DNA of 64,000 nt, taken from NCBI RefSeq assembly GCF_024139115.2, contig NC_085141.1, positions 221,698,307 through 221,762,306 on the forward strand, in the 5' to 3' direction. The position numbers were made by a program, and so were the translations under genes. Each line of letters begins with the position of its first letter. Positions within the stretch are counted from its first letter, which is position 1. This document shows positions 46,032 through 57,301 of this stretch, in pieces. Below the pieces are notes generated by a model that was given only the letters and a program-made list of their open reading frames with translations, had not been told where the DNA came from and made no database searches. The stretch is from Armigeres subalbatus. Its lineage: Eukaryota; Arthropoda; Insecta; Diptera; Culicidae.

Positions 46032-47540
46032 CCCTTATTCGTATTACATATTCCAATCTATTCCATTCCAATTGATCCGTATATGATTTTTTTGTTCAAT
46101 TTTGATCATTTGATTATATTCCCGGGAAAGCGCCATATATCTGCGTATTCCTGGCGAATTCTAGATGTGCAATCTTTTTTGGTCAGCAAATTAGTTCTAG
46201 ATTGCAAGGAAAGGAAAAAAAAAACATTTTGAATATATTCTTGAGAAACCCAGAACATCTCCGGTGTCCGTGAAGAAAATTAGAAGAGTTCTTGCGTCCG
46301 ATGGTTCCAGTTTATTACAATCGGATCATTCTAAGCAGTTTTTATAATTTAGGGTCCCAACTCTTTCAGCCTCTCAACCGATTCAAATATTATTAGTTAA
46401 TTAAAAATCTGTCTTGTATATGTGGAGAAGTTAGTAACGAATGAATGCATGCGTTAGACAGCTAAAAACAGCTTTGCAACAGAAGCCTTCAGTGGATGGC
46501 TCAGCTTATTTGAAACTGGAAGCAAACGCATATAGCAGAAAACCCATTACTAAAATGCATATCATTCATAATCCCCATCAGCAGCAATCCTTCGGTGTTA
46601 TCCCTTCAAATATCATTTCCATTCCTCCGCCCCATTGCTAGAGCTTGAGTGGATTTTAAACGTCCGTTTTTGCTGACGTGGTGTAAAATCTCCTGGAACG
46701 TCCGGACTGCTGTAATTTGCAACAGTTCTCCCATCCGTAGACTAAAGGGAATGTAGAAAACAATATTTTTTCCCGTGCGCCTGAAAACCGGTTCTGATGG
46801 GGGGCACAAAAAATGCCAAAAATTAATAGCTTGCTGGAAAGCACGGGTGGCGAATAATAAAAAAAGGAGTTAATTTGTTCGATTTTCTTCCTTTGTCCAC
46901 TCGTTCATGGACGAATAATCTTCGATTCGAGCGTAGACTCAGTTGCCAGCACTTTTTTTTACGTCAAGTACCTACCCACCTAGTCCATTGCAATATAATA
47001 TTGATTCACCAATGGTTATCTTATTATTTGTTTTCATCCCACGATAGAGCTCAATTTGTGCAGGAAGTAGAAACTGTTGAAATGCAACAATCGTGCAATT
47101 TAGAGCTGAGTGGTCACTCAATGTCAATATTGTCTATTCGTTTGCGATTCGGCGAGCACAAGTGGAATTCAAGGTGTAGTAATGTACATAAATGGATATG
47201 AACCGATTAAATTACAGAATATATAGAATTAAGAATTGAAATATGGTTTGCTTTTACATTTCATACATAAGTCGATTGTGGAAATAATTGTTCCTGCAGC
47301 CGAATTTTTCGTCTGAGTACCGACGATTTTTCATGGATATTTCAAAGAAATTCCCGTGGAAATAAAAAGACTACATGTTTAATGCTTCCAGTTGGCATTT
47401 CGATATTATATAGGAAGCACCACACTGGACAACGGATGAAAAGTGTTTCTACTGAGTTGTGATATGAACCAATATTCCGCAGAACAATGCGATTGAATGC
47501 CTGTTGACACCAATCACACAGACACGAAACCTAGAAAATG
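46032..47540. other. Unassigned 1.5 kb
   Basis: Frames of 62-108 codons occur on both strands without recognisable domains. The longest, 46875-47201 plus, lacks any supporting feature. Confidence 0.4.
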
Positions 47541-47559
47541 ACGAGGAACTTATTGGAAA

Positions 47560-47930
47560 TGCCATTTTTTTGGGAAATTCTGCCCTTGGAAATTTTGGCG
47601 ATTTTCCCGTAAATTCCAAAGAAGATTCCGTGAAAACTCCGAACGGTTTCCTTTGTAAATTTACAAGAGTTTCCCTTTTAGATTTCAAAGCGCATTTTCC
47701 GTGGAAATTTCGAAGAATTTCCGTTGAAAATTCCAGTGAACATCGTATAGATATCCCAAAGAACTTCCTGTATACAATCCCAAGCATCTCCCGTAGGAAT
47801 GTTGATGAATTTTCTTATAGAAATCATGGAAATTTTGAAGAAATTATCGTACTATTTCTGAATCATTTTCCGTACAAACATTTTGCGGTGATGGCACCAG
47901 CCCTAATCTACGATAAAACATACGGATTGT
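47560..47930. repeat. Degenerate AATTTCCGTGGAAATTTC-type repeat, part 1
   Basis: Loose units of about 30 bp with TTTCCGTGGAAATTTCGAAG-like text repeat across this stretch. They keep frames open on both strands (143 codons plus, 112 codons minus). Similar text recurs at 48735-48815, 49035-49300, 50440-50720 and 52360-52610. Confidence 0.65.
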
Positions 47931-47939
47931 TTTGATGGA

Positions 47940-48830
47940 ATTTCAATTTTAGTGAAAAATAAAAAGATTTCCGTGCCGAAGGATGTGGTTAAATCGTGGC
48001 ACCTATTTTTCCAGGAATTCTAAATTAGAGATTACCCATGCAAAATATCACACCTCGATGGTCCCCCCTCATAATCACGTACCAGCCGAGCTAAAATCCT
48101 TTCCAAATATAGCACCATCAGAGTCCAAGAGACGGGTGCGGATGGCACTGGTGGAGAATTTGAATTTCATGCTGTGCTAAACCTGTCCTCGATTTACCGG
48201 AAAGCTGGCTGCAGCGTAGATTTCCCACTAAACTTCGCCCCGTGAAATGATTGATTCCGTTTCATCATTTTATTTCTGCAGAAGAAGCATCTCGGGCAAA
48301 CGGTGATTGATGATCCTTTTTGGGAATAATAAATGTATAATGATAAAATGATAAAATGAAAGTGACATCGGATGTATGGATAAGACGATCGGAAACAGTT
48401 ACTTTTGCTCAATTCTCGATAAAGCGACCAACGGTTTTTCTTTCTATGTCAAATATGAGCACAAGCAGTAGAAATAAAATTGTCTGTTTAAGATAGATAT
48501 GTAAAAACTGGTGACCATTGATTTATCAAGTTAAATGGATATTTAGGAATAGGGTTTATCGATAATGTAGACATCGGATTTATAAAATTTTGGATGTTGA
48601 TGACGTGATGATGTGAATGATGTTCCACCATTCTTAGATAGCGGCCTGTTGGATATTTCAGACTAAAGAGTAGCAAGTTTAATACAACAGATAGAAAACA
48701 CAGGTATTGGCACCGTAAATAGAGGTGTATTTTCCAGTGAAATTTTCCGTTAAAATCGGAAGAATTTCGTAAAAATTTCGAATAATTCGCCCTGGATATT
48801 CCTTAGAATCTCGCTGAAAAAACAATTATA
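47940..48830. other. Unassigned 0.9 kb
   Basis: No recognisable gene or element; short frames only. Confidence 0.4.
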
Positions 48831-48835
48831 CAACA

Positions 48836-48913
48836 GCTGGCATTGCCCTTGTGTAATTGGTAAAACGTCCGTGTACTTATTGGAATAGTGTGGGTTCAAG
48901 TCCCACCGGCAGC
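48836..48913 (+). other. tRNA-like sequence, probably pseudo-tRNA or SINE head
   Basis: GCTGGCA and CGGCAGC can form an acceptor with 5 of 7 pairs. A strong T arm is present (GTGGG, TTCAAGT, CCCAC) with B-box GGTTCAAGTCC. The D arm (TGTGTAATTGGTAAAAC) is plausible, but the anticodon arm is weak. It is followed by an ordinary AT-rich sequence and not a known SINE body. Confidence 0.42.
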
Positions 48914-49034
48914 CGAATTTTTTTCGCAATATCTCATAAAAACACCTTAAAAAGGCAAACTTAACCATGTGTATCAAAATTAAACATCTTTCCCAATATA
49001 AAGTAGAAATCTGACTACCCTCACAAGTCATCAA

Positions 49035-49300
49035 TCAAGAAAAATTCTGAAGAATTTGACAAGGAAGTTCCGAAAAATTTGCCTAAAATGTGAATGGAAT
49101 TGCCGACGAAATCCCTAAGAATTTTCTGAACAAAATATTAAGAAATTTGTCAAGGATAAGCCGAAGAACTTGTCGTAGAACTTCTGAAGCATTCTCTGAA
49201 GAAATTTAAAAGGATTTGCGAAGGCAACTTTGAATAATTTTTCGAGGAAATCCCGAAGAATTTTCAAAGTAGCTCTAAAGAATTTGCCAAGAAAACTGCA
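49035..49300. repeat. Degenerate GAAGAATTTGCC-type repeat, part 2
   Basis: Repeated variants of TTTGCCAAGGAAGTTCCGAAGAA, spaced about 25-35 bp. Keeps the 129-codon minus-strand frame at 49115-49504 open; that frame has no domain. Confidence 0.62.
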
Positions 49301-49865
49301 ATAAAAAAAAGTTGTGGAAATTAAAAAAAAAATGCAGAAGAATTTCCGGAACAAAGGCATTATGGAACAGGTTTCCGTGGGGCCTAAAGTGGCCACAAAC
49401 TCATTTAGAAAAGACCCTGGCATCAAAATTCTTGGAATTGTTTCGGAAACATGTTTTTCCAAGAAGGTGGGACTGATGCTGGCTCCAGTGACGGGAAATG
49501 TCATTTCGATGTCATGGGACTAATTTGCTAATAACTTTTTTTACAAGTCATTTAGAATTATGTTTTCCATATAAACATGTAGCCCTTAAAGGACCCGAAA
49601 ACTTTTTCTAACAGGTAACTTCTCTAAATATGATATTGGCGGCGTGAGAACCGAATTAGTGTCTAATGACATTAATGTCATGACATTCCGTGACATTTTT
49701 TAAATTTCGTACTTTGTATTTAGAACAATGATCTGTTCGACAAAGTTCAAGGACCCATTGAGTATTATATGTTAATCAAAAAATCCTAACTGTAAATTAC
49801 TTTTGAAAAAAGTTATTAGGAAATTAGTAATAGCAATGCCATGACATTTTTTTCACATTTCCCAT
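49301..49865. other. Unassigned spacer
   Basis: Nothing recognised apart from repeated ATGACATT-like words. Confidence 0.35.
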
Positions 49866-49985
49866 CACTGGCTGGGTCATTAGGCCGAACGGACTTTAGG
49901 TCGAATGACAAGTGAAGAGTGAATAGTGAGAAGTGAAAGTGATATGAAATAAATGAGAAGGGAGAAGTGACAAGTGACACAGTGT
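49866..49985. repeat. Small remnant of the GGCCGAA / GTGAGAAG composite
   Basis: CATTAGGCCGAACGGACTTTAG and then AGTGAATAGTGAGAAGTGAA use the two motif types found together in the 25-30 kb composites and at 11.6 kb, in the same order. Confidence 0.7.
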
Positions 49986-50272
49986 TGACCCGATTTTGTC
50001 ATTCCCCGATTTTGTCTTCCTCTGATTTTATCACACTGGTTTTAGATACGATTTTTTGAAATTTCATCATAACTCGCTACCGTTAAAAGATAGAGAGTTG
50101 GTATATTCTACGAAGTTGTTCGTATTTTCAAGCTCTATTACTTTTGTAGCGGCTCAATTTTTTTGAACGAAACTAATTTTTTTTGATCACCCTAACAGGC
50201 GAATTTTTAGGTCACCCTTATCTTCCAAAAGATAGCTTAATTTTTGGTAAAATTTTCTTCCGAAGACACCAC

Positions 50273-52721
50273 TAGTGGTGTGCACCGGTCCGATATTCGA
50301 CGGCGGCGACGTTTGTCAGAATTTTGGTCGGCGGCAGCGGCGTTTTCGGCGTCACGCCGAAAGCCATTTTAGCCGGCGGCGTGAATCGGCGTGGCGATTT
50401 TTTTAATACGTTTCTTAATTTTTTTTTTGCATTTTTTTGGGATATTTTCAAGACATTAAAGGAAGAATCTTTTGAGTTTCGCATGAAAAATCCAATGAAC
50501 TTCTCCAGAAAATTCCATAAGTTTTTCCAAAATTTGGAAATTATTTTCGGATTTTCCATGGGAACTACTTTGAAGTTTCGAGAAATAATTGGAATTTCCA
50601 TATAAAATTGTTTCAAATTTCCCCATAATATGGGAAACTTCTGAATTTTCACGAAAAATTGTTCTTAACTTCTACAGGAAAATCTTGGGAAATTCACGGA
50701 AAGTTCCGGTAAAAAAATTAAGTGTGTACAGCCGAACTGGTAAATTGGCCGAAAAAGTTGTTTGCCCTAACAGGTCGTTTGGTCGAATATATCATTAGAC
50801 CGAAAATGCCGTTTGGCCGAAATGGTCGTTCGACAGAATGGGTCATTCGGCCAAAAATATAGTTTGGGCCTACAGGTTATACGCCGGTTATATATATTTG
50901 AACAGATCCTTATTGCATAGAGAAAAAAAAAAGTATTTTCTTTAAATAGCATAAAATATACTAATGCATAATAATTTATTGTAACGTGTTTTAAATCCTA
51001 CCATTTTTTTCTCAAGAAAATGTTTGTTACGCGTTACGCATACGTTAGTTCTGGAAATTGTTACAGATTGTTACGAGGGAGTGGAGGCTTCTCAAAAACA
51101 ACGTTTTTCGTGAGACGTAATATTTGAACAGAAGGTAAGGGGTAATTTGCAGTTTTTGAACAAAGAGCAACGAAACATTGTACAAAATCTAAAAAAATGT
51201 TCTAATAAATCAGACTGCATACTGGCCTTCAAGTCAAAAGTCATTTACCCAAATCCCATTAAGCCGAATTGAACGTTTATCCGAAACTGTTATCAGGTCG
51301 AAAATGGTTTGACCAAAAATGTAGTATGACCGAAAGCGACATGCAGCCAAAGTGGACATTCAACCGAAATGTTAATTTGGCCGAAAAAATCGTTTAACCG
51401 AATATAGATTATTTAACCGAAAATGCTGTTTGGTAGGAATGGTCATTTGGACCGAAAATGTTTTTTTCTGCAAAACAACCCTTCCGGCCAAATGGAATTT
51501 TCTGTCAAATGACCTATTCGGCTGATCGTCTTTTTGGGAAAATGATCAATTGAGCCGAACGACACTTTTCAAAGAAGGAAGTAAGATTGCAGAAAGGACA
51601 TTCTTGGGCCAAACGGCTTTTTCTGCCAAATGGCACTTTTGATCAAATGATCCATATTCGGTCAAACGACTTTTTCAGCCGAACGTCATTTTCAGCTAAA
51701 TGACCTGTTAGGGCAAATAACTTTTTACAAGTCCGGCCAAATTTTCTTTTTGCTTTCAGCCAAACTACATTTTCGGTCAAACCAGTTTTGACCTGATAAC
51801 AGTTTCCGTTAAACGTTTAGTTTTGCTAAATGGTACTTGGCTAGATGTCTTTTGGCCTAAGGGTTGGTATCGACTCAAAAATAGAGAGGCTACGGAATTT
51901 TGTTAAATGGTCAATTGACAAAAAGTCTAATTAACCAAACGAATGACCATTTTTAATCATTTTACCCGTTCAGTCCGAAGTTCAGTGTCATTGATATTTG
52001 GCCGAATTACATTTTCGGCCAAATGGACCATTCTGTCAAAAAAAAAAAAAATGTTTTTATCGGAAACCAATATCAAAATTAGTTTTCGATTTGCTCTCAT
52101 CGACAGCAGCAATAGTTTTTTACTTGATTCACAGTAAAATTTTTCTGCTATACGTTTGTTATTTTAACCGTTAAAACGACCAAAAAGATATCAAATTAAG
52201 TAAAGTGATTTGCTCTCAAGCTTTGCTCGGGTAGACTTCTACCAAATAGTCTTTTCGTTTGAACAACATATTCCGCCAAACAACTTTCAGCCTTGCGGCC
52301 TTCAGCCAAATGGATTTCTGCCAAACGACTCTTTGCCATTCAAAAAAATAATTTCAATGAGATTTTTTTTTAATTTCAACGGGAAATCCTTCGCAATTTT
52401 TCACACGAAGTTTTGCTTAGTTTTTACGGAGAGCTTTTCGAAATTTGAACAAGAAATTGTATGGAATTTTCATGGAAATCATTGGTATCTTCACGAAACA
52501 TTCTCAGTTTCAACGTGAAGTTGTAAAGATCTATCAGGAAATTATACGGAAATTATACGGAAGTACTGAATCTTCGGAATTTCCACAGAAAATTTTGTGG
52601 ACTTCTTCAAATTTGAATCGGCGTGAAAATTATAAATCGGCGGCGTGACAAATTTTAAACGGCGGCGCGCCGATGCAAAAATGTCGGCGGCGGCGGCGTG
52701 GCGCGGTGGCGCACACCTCTA
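50273..52721. mobile_element. 2.45 kb hAT-type element filled with a fold-back array
   Basis: The left end is TAGTGGTGTGCACCGG and the right end is the inverse of TAGAGGTGTGCGCCACC. GACACCAC occurs perfectly at 50265-50272 and 52722-52729, an 8-bp target duplication. Both subterminal zones are rich in GGCGGC (50298-50395; 52620-52710), in sharp contrast with the AT-rich interior. The interior holds an inverted array of GGCCGAAAATG-like units (50735-52335) and degenerate AATTTCC repeats, with no transposase. The two flanks rejoin into one sequence when the element is removed. TAGAGGTGTGCG-type ends are common in hAT families. Confidence 0.88.
50735..52335. repeat. Inverted array of GGCCGAA-type units inside the hAT element
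   Basis: From about 50735 to 51460 units read TTGGCCGAAAATG / TTTGGTCGAAT; from about 51475 to 52335 they read ATTCGGCCAAATG / TTTTCGGTCAAAC, the inverse. The spacing is roughly 20-25 bp and irregular. Unit type is related to the 17-bp arrays at 25-30 kb. Confidence 0.8.
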
Positions 52722-52815
52722 GACACCACCTATGTCAAATCAACCGTTTGCACGCAAATAAAAAAAGCACGTTTTTGACTTGCTGCGCCCACTGTGCATT
52801 GTTCAGAATGCTCAG

Positions 52816-53469
52816 TCGGTGGTGACGAAATCGAGGTGGTAGAAGAATTTGTGTACTTGGGCTCACTGGTGACTGCCGAAAATGATACCATCAGAGAAAT
52901 TCGGAGACGCATAGTGGCTGGAAATCGTACGTACTTTGGACTCCGCAAGACGCTCCGATCGAATAGAGTTCGCCGCCATATCAAACTGACAATCTACAAA
53001 ACGTTAATTAGACCGGTGGTCCTCTACGGACACGAGACCTGGACGATGCTCGTGGAGGACCAACGCGCACTTGGAGTTTTCGAAAGGAAAGTGCTGCGTA
53101 CCATCTATGGTGGGGTGCAGATGGCGGATGGTACGTGGAGAAGGCGAATGAACCACGAGTTGCATGAGCTTCTGGGAGAACCATCCATCGTTCACACCGC
53201 GAAAATCTGACGACTGCGGTGGGCCGGGCACGTAGCTAGAATGTCGGACAGTAACCCGGTGAAAATGGTTCTCGACAACGATCCGACGGGTACAAGAAGG
53301 CGAGGTGCGCAGCGGGCAAGGTGGATCGATCAGGTGGAAGATGACTTGCGGACCCTCAGTAGACTGCGTGGTTGGCGACGTGTAGCCATGGACCGAGCCG
53401 AATGGAGAAGATTCTTATATACCGCACAGGCCACTCCGGCCTTAGTCTAAATAAATAATAAATAATAAT
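52816..53469 (+). mobile_element. Short 5'-truncated RTE with perfect 12-bp target duplication
   Basis: CAGAATGCTCAG flanks the insert at 52804-52815 and 53470-53481. The insert encodes only the C-terminal part of pol, from VGGDEIEVVEEFVYLGSLVT through FERKVLRTIYGGVQMADGTW, then a TGA at about 53208 (in AAAATCTGA, where the other copies read GGA), then MSDSNPVKMVLDNDPTGTRR to the end ATPALV. The tail is AATAAATAATAAATAATAAT. RT catalytic motifs are missing. The intact duplication indicates a relatively young insertion. Confidence 0.9.
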
Positions 53470-53770
53470 CAGAATGCTCAGAGCAGTGGGGGCGGTTGAC
53501 CTCCAGGAACGTCAAATTTGAAACTATCCAGGGGCTAGCTGGCAGCCGTTATCGCTCGCGGAAACTGTTCCGGAAGCATGCTTTTATAAGCTGATGGGCC
53601 TTCAAGAAGGTTTGCCATCGAAACGGTAGACCAGCAAAAGTGATTAAAAATAGCCGGTTTTACCTCTCCTACTCGAGGTTCCGAGGTTTCGAGGTTTCTG
53701 TTTCGCTCTCGTGGGAAAAACCATGTTTCTGAAACCATTGCTTAGATTTTTTAAATCTATGTTGCCATGA

Positions 53771-53853
53771 TAATGCTCGTTGGTCCTCCAACGCACACTT
53801 GGAGTTTTCAAAAGAAAAGTGTTGCATACCATCTATGACGGAAGTACATGGAA
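53771..53853 (+). mobile_element. Host RTE fragment, left piece
   Basis: CGCACACTTGGAGTTTTCAA and GTGTTGCATACCATCTATGA match the pol region ALGVFERKVLRTIYG of other RTE copies. It is the part of an older RTE lying left of the antiparallel full-length insertion; the text continues at 57302. Confidence 0.85.
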
Positions 53854-53868
53854 TTTATTTATTTATCA

Positions 53869-55840
53869 TCAGACTAAGGCCGGAGTGGCCTGTGCTGCAC
53901 ATGAAAGACTTCTCCATTCAGCTCGGTTCATGGCTGCACTTCGCCAACCACGCAGTCTGCGGAGGGTCCGCAAGTCGTCCTCCACCTGATCGATCCACCT
54001 TGCCCGCTGTGCACCTCGCCTTCTTGTTCCCGTCGGATCGTTGTCGAGAACCATTTTCACCGGAATTACTGTCCGACATTCTGGCTACGTGCCCGGCCCA
54101 CCGCAGTCTTCCGATTTTCGCGGTGTGAACGATGGATGGTTCTCCCAACAGCTGATGCAACTCGTGGTTCATTCGCCTCCTCCACGTACCGTCCGCCATC
54201 TGCACCCCACCATAGATGGTACGCAACACTTTCCTTTCGAAAACTCCCAGTGCACGTTGGTCCTCCACGAGCATCGTCCAGGTCTCGTGTCCGTAGAGAA
54301 CTACCGGTCTTATAAGCGTTTTGTAGATAGTCAGTTTGGTACGGCGGCGAACTCTATTCGATCGGAGCGTCTTGCGGAGTCCAAAGTACGTACGATTTCC
54401 AGCCACTATGCGTCTCCGAATTTCTCTGCTGGTATCGTTATCGGCGGTCACCAGTGAGCCCAAGTACACGAATTCTTCAACCACCTCGATTTCGTCACCA
54501 CCGATAGAAACTCGTGGTGGGTGGCTCACATTGACCTCTCTTGAGCCTCTTCCTATCATGTACTTCGTCTTCGACGTGTTGATGACTAGTCCAATCCGTT
54601 TAGCTTCGCTTTTCAGTCTGATGTAGGCTTCCTCCATCCTCTCAAAGTTACGTGCCATGATATCAATGTCGTCGGCGAAACCAAATAACTGGACGGACTT
54701 CGTGAAAATCGTACCACTCGTGTCAATCCCTGCCCTTCGTATTATTCCCTCCAAAGCGATGTTGAATAGCAGACACGAAAGACCATCACCTTGCCGTAAC
54801 CCTCTACGGGTTTCGAAGGGACTCGAGAATGCCCCTGAAACTCGAACTACGCACATCACCCGATCCATCGTCGCCTTGATCAACCGTATCAGTATATCTG
54901 GAAATCCGTTTTCGTGCATTAGCTGCCATAGCTGGTCCCGATCGATTGTATCATATGCAGCTTTGAAGTCGATAAATAGATGATGTGTGGGCACGTTGTA
55001 TTCGCGGCATTTCTGCAATACCTGACGTATGGCGAACACCTGGTCTGTGGTAGAGCGTTCACCCATAAATCCCGCCTGGTACTGCCCCACGAACTCTCTT
55101 GCAATTGGTGTTAGTCGACGGCATAAAATTTGGGAGAGTACCTTGTAGGCGGCGTTCAGCAATGTGATTGCGCGGTAGTTGCTACAATCCAGCTTATCGC
55201 CCTTTTTGTAGATGGGACACACGACACCTTCCATCCACTCCTGCGACAGAACCGCATCCTCCCAAACCTTGGTAATCACCCAGTGCAGCGCTCTAGCCAG
55301 TGCTTCACCACCGTGTTTAAACAGCTCTCCTGGTAGTTGGTCAACTCCAGGGGCTTTGTTGTTTTTCAGCCGGCCGATCTCATCCTGGATTTCCTGGAGA
55401 TTCGGAGCCGGAAGTCGCATGTCCTGCGCGCGTGCTCCTAGGTTCAGGACCATACGGCCACCGGTGTCTGCCAGATCGCCATTCAGGTGCGCTTCGTAGT
55501 GCTGCCGCCACCTTTGGATCACCTCACGCTCGTTTGTAAGAAGGTTCCCGTTCATGTCCTTACACATATCGGGCTGGCCCTTACGTGAACGGTTCAACTT
55601 CTCATAGAACTTTCGTGCGTTATTAGCGCGGTACAGTTCCTCCGTCTTTTCACGGTCTCGATCTTCCTGCTGGCGCTTTTTCCTCCGGAAAATCGAGTTT
55701 TGTCTGTTCCGTGCCCGTTTGTATCGTGCCTCGTTCGCCCTCGTGCGGTGTTGCAGCAATCTCGCCCATGCTGCATTCTTCTCCTCAACTAACTGCTCAC
55801 ATTCGCCGTCATACCAGTCGTTCCTCTGATCCGGGGGCAC
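53869..55840 (-). pseudogene. RTE reverse transcriptase, nearly intact
   Basis: The 640-codon frame 55840-53918 starts in the linker (PPDQRNDWYDGE) and includes all RT motifs: KNNKAPGVDQLPGELFK (about residue 160), CPIYKKGDKLDCSNYRAITL, HHLFIDFKAAYDTIDR (about 288), LRQGDGLSCLLFNIALEG (about 350), FGFADDIDIMA (catalytic, about 387) and VINTSKTKYM. The C-terminal tail LRWAGHVARMSDSN is followed by a frame change at about 54063, where one extra T (AATTCCGG instead of AATCCGG) shifts the last ~60 residues; these continue in another frame as MVLDNDPTGTRRRGAQRARW to ATPALV. In-frame TGA at 55892 separates it from the endonuclease. The catalytic core is undamaged. Confidence 0.9.
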
Positions 55841-55891
55841 CGTGCCTAGTGCAGCGGTTGCGGTGCTTCCAATGGCGGATCGAATTTCTCT

Positions 55892-56800
55892 TCAGCCATC
55901 TTCAAGAGATGCTGCGCCTAGCTGCTCTTCCGTTAGGAGTGCCACTTCCAGCTGCTGCGCGTATTCTTGGGCTAGTCTACCGTCTTGTAGTCGCCCAATG
56001 TTAAGCCGCGGCGTCCGACTTCGACGCGTGTTGTACACCGTCGAGAGTTTTGAGCGCAGGCATACTGCAACGAGGTAGTGGTCGGATTCAATATTCGCAC
56101 TGCGGTAAGTGCGGACGTTCGTGATGTCGGAGAAGAATTTACCGTCGATTAGAACGTGGTCGATTTGGTTTTCCGTTACTTGATTAGGTGATTTCCATGT
56201 GGCCTTGTGGATATTCTTACGGGGGAAGAAAGTGCTTCGGACTACCATTCCGCGGGAGGCTGCAAAGTTTATGCATCGTTGGCCGTTGTCGTTCGATACG
56301 GTATGCAGACTATCCGGTCCGATAACCGGTCTATACATTTCCTCCTTCCTACCTGAGAGTTCATGTCACCGATGACGATTTTGACGTCCCGCAGTGGGCA
56401 TCCATCGTATGTCTGCTCCAGCTATGCATAGAACGCTTCTTTATCGTCGTCGGATCTCCCTTCGTGTGGGCAGTGCACGTTGATGATGCAATGGTTGAAG
56501 AAACGGCCTTTTATCCTCAGCTTGCACATCCGTGCGTTGATTGGCTGCCACCAAATCACGCGTTGGCGCATCTTTCCCAGCACTATGAAGCCGGTTCCCA
56601 GCTCGTTGGTGGTGCTACAGCTTTGGTAGAAGGTAGCCGCTCGATGCCCGCTTTTCCACACTTTCTGTTCTGTCCAGCAGATTTACTGCAGCGCTACGAC
56701 ATCGAAGTTGCGGGATGTAATTCATCGTAGATTATCCTGTCGCAACCTGCGAAGCCTAGCGACTTGAAGTTCCATGTTCCAAGCTTCCAATCGTGATCCT
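55892..56800 (-). pseudogene. RTE endonuclease domain, broken
   Basis: On the minus strand the domain opens with DHDWKLGTWN (the conserved N), then NFDVVALQ followed by a stop where the family has the catalytic Glu (LQE), then WTEQKVWKSGHRAATFYQS, INVHCPHEG and VKIVIGDMNSQVG (catalytic GD-N), and closes with NQIDHVLID and SDHYLVAVCL (catalytic SDH). Lesions seen: a frame change near 56720, TAA at the LQE site, TAG after EAFYA at about 56425, a frame change at about 56345 and TGA at about 55892. The domain would have nicked the target to prime reverse transcription. It is disabled here. Confidence 0.85.
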
Positions 56801-56845
56801 TTATTCGTCGCCTAGGTCGTTGCCGATTGTATCGAGTCGTATTCC

Positions 56846-56988
56846 GGCTTATTCTACGAGTCGAGTGACGTGAGGTGAGTCGATTTTAGCAATTCTCACG
56901 TGAGGTGACCATGTTATTCAAATGGCGCTATACGACTCTTCTCACGTCATTCGAGCAATCTCACGTCACTCCACTCGTAGAATAAGCC
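56846..56988. mobile_element. 143-bp palindromic MITE inside the RTE
   Basis: GGCTTATTCTACGAGT on the left faces ACTCGTAGAATAAGCC on the right. Internal short repeats of TCACGTGAGG / CTCACGTCA occur in both directions. It splits sequence that is RTE 5' region on both sides, so it is younger than that RTE. If the ends are CC...CA, the flanks share ATT, a possible 3-bp target duplication. Confidence 0.78.
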
Positions 56989-57301
56989 CAATTATCTTCT
57001 ATGTTGTTCGTAATAGTTGTTTTTAAAGGCGGCTTATTGGGCCTGCGCAAACCTCCTGTCTCGTCGGAGGGCCGTCGTGTCAGGGCTGTTTAGCGTCCCA
57101 CCTAAAACCAGGACTTGGGCTTGTGCGCTTTGAGCGGCATACGGTCGCTTTGGTGGAGCCTACTTGCGGATACATGCAGCTTTTTATAGAGGTTTAACAG
57201 GGCCCACTGTCAAACCCCACCACATCCTAGGCAGGCGCCACAACTCGCAGATGGCCTGGGGAGGGATCGTCAAGCCCTTGGACATATTCCCTGCTGCCCC
57301 C

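Larger units (their letters stand above)
53854..57301 (-). mobile_element. Near full-length RTE-clade LINE (JAM1-like)
   Basis: About 3.45 kb, the usual RTE length. AAGTACATGGAA flanks it at 53842-53853 and 57302-57313 (12-bp duplication; the last A residues may belong to the tail). On the minus strand the order is 5' UTR (57301 to about 56830), apurinic-type endonuclease, RT, short 3' UTR and a TAAA-type tail (TGATAAATAAATAAATT at 53854-53870). A small palindromic MITE (56846-56988) interrupts the 5' part. It is inserted in the opposite direction into an older RTE. Lesions in pol (see the two coding entries) make it inactive. Assignment to RTE is from length, single pol, tail and RT text; JAM1 similarity is recalled and not computed. 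Confidence 0.86.

Noticed and set aside
47504..47935. 143-codon plus-strand frame
   Set aside because: Lies over degenerate AATTTCC-type repeats, with a comparable open frame on the other strand; no domain.
47504..49504. Possible exons of a host gene
   Set aside because: Frames follow the degenerate repeat, and no consistent splice sites or conserved domain could be seen.
54041..55499. Long plus-strand frames over the RTE (up to 138 codons)
   Set aside because: Antisense shadows of the RT gene on the minus strand.
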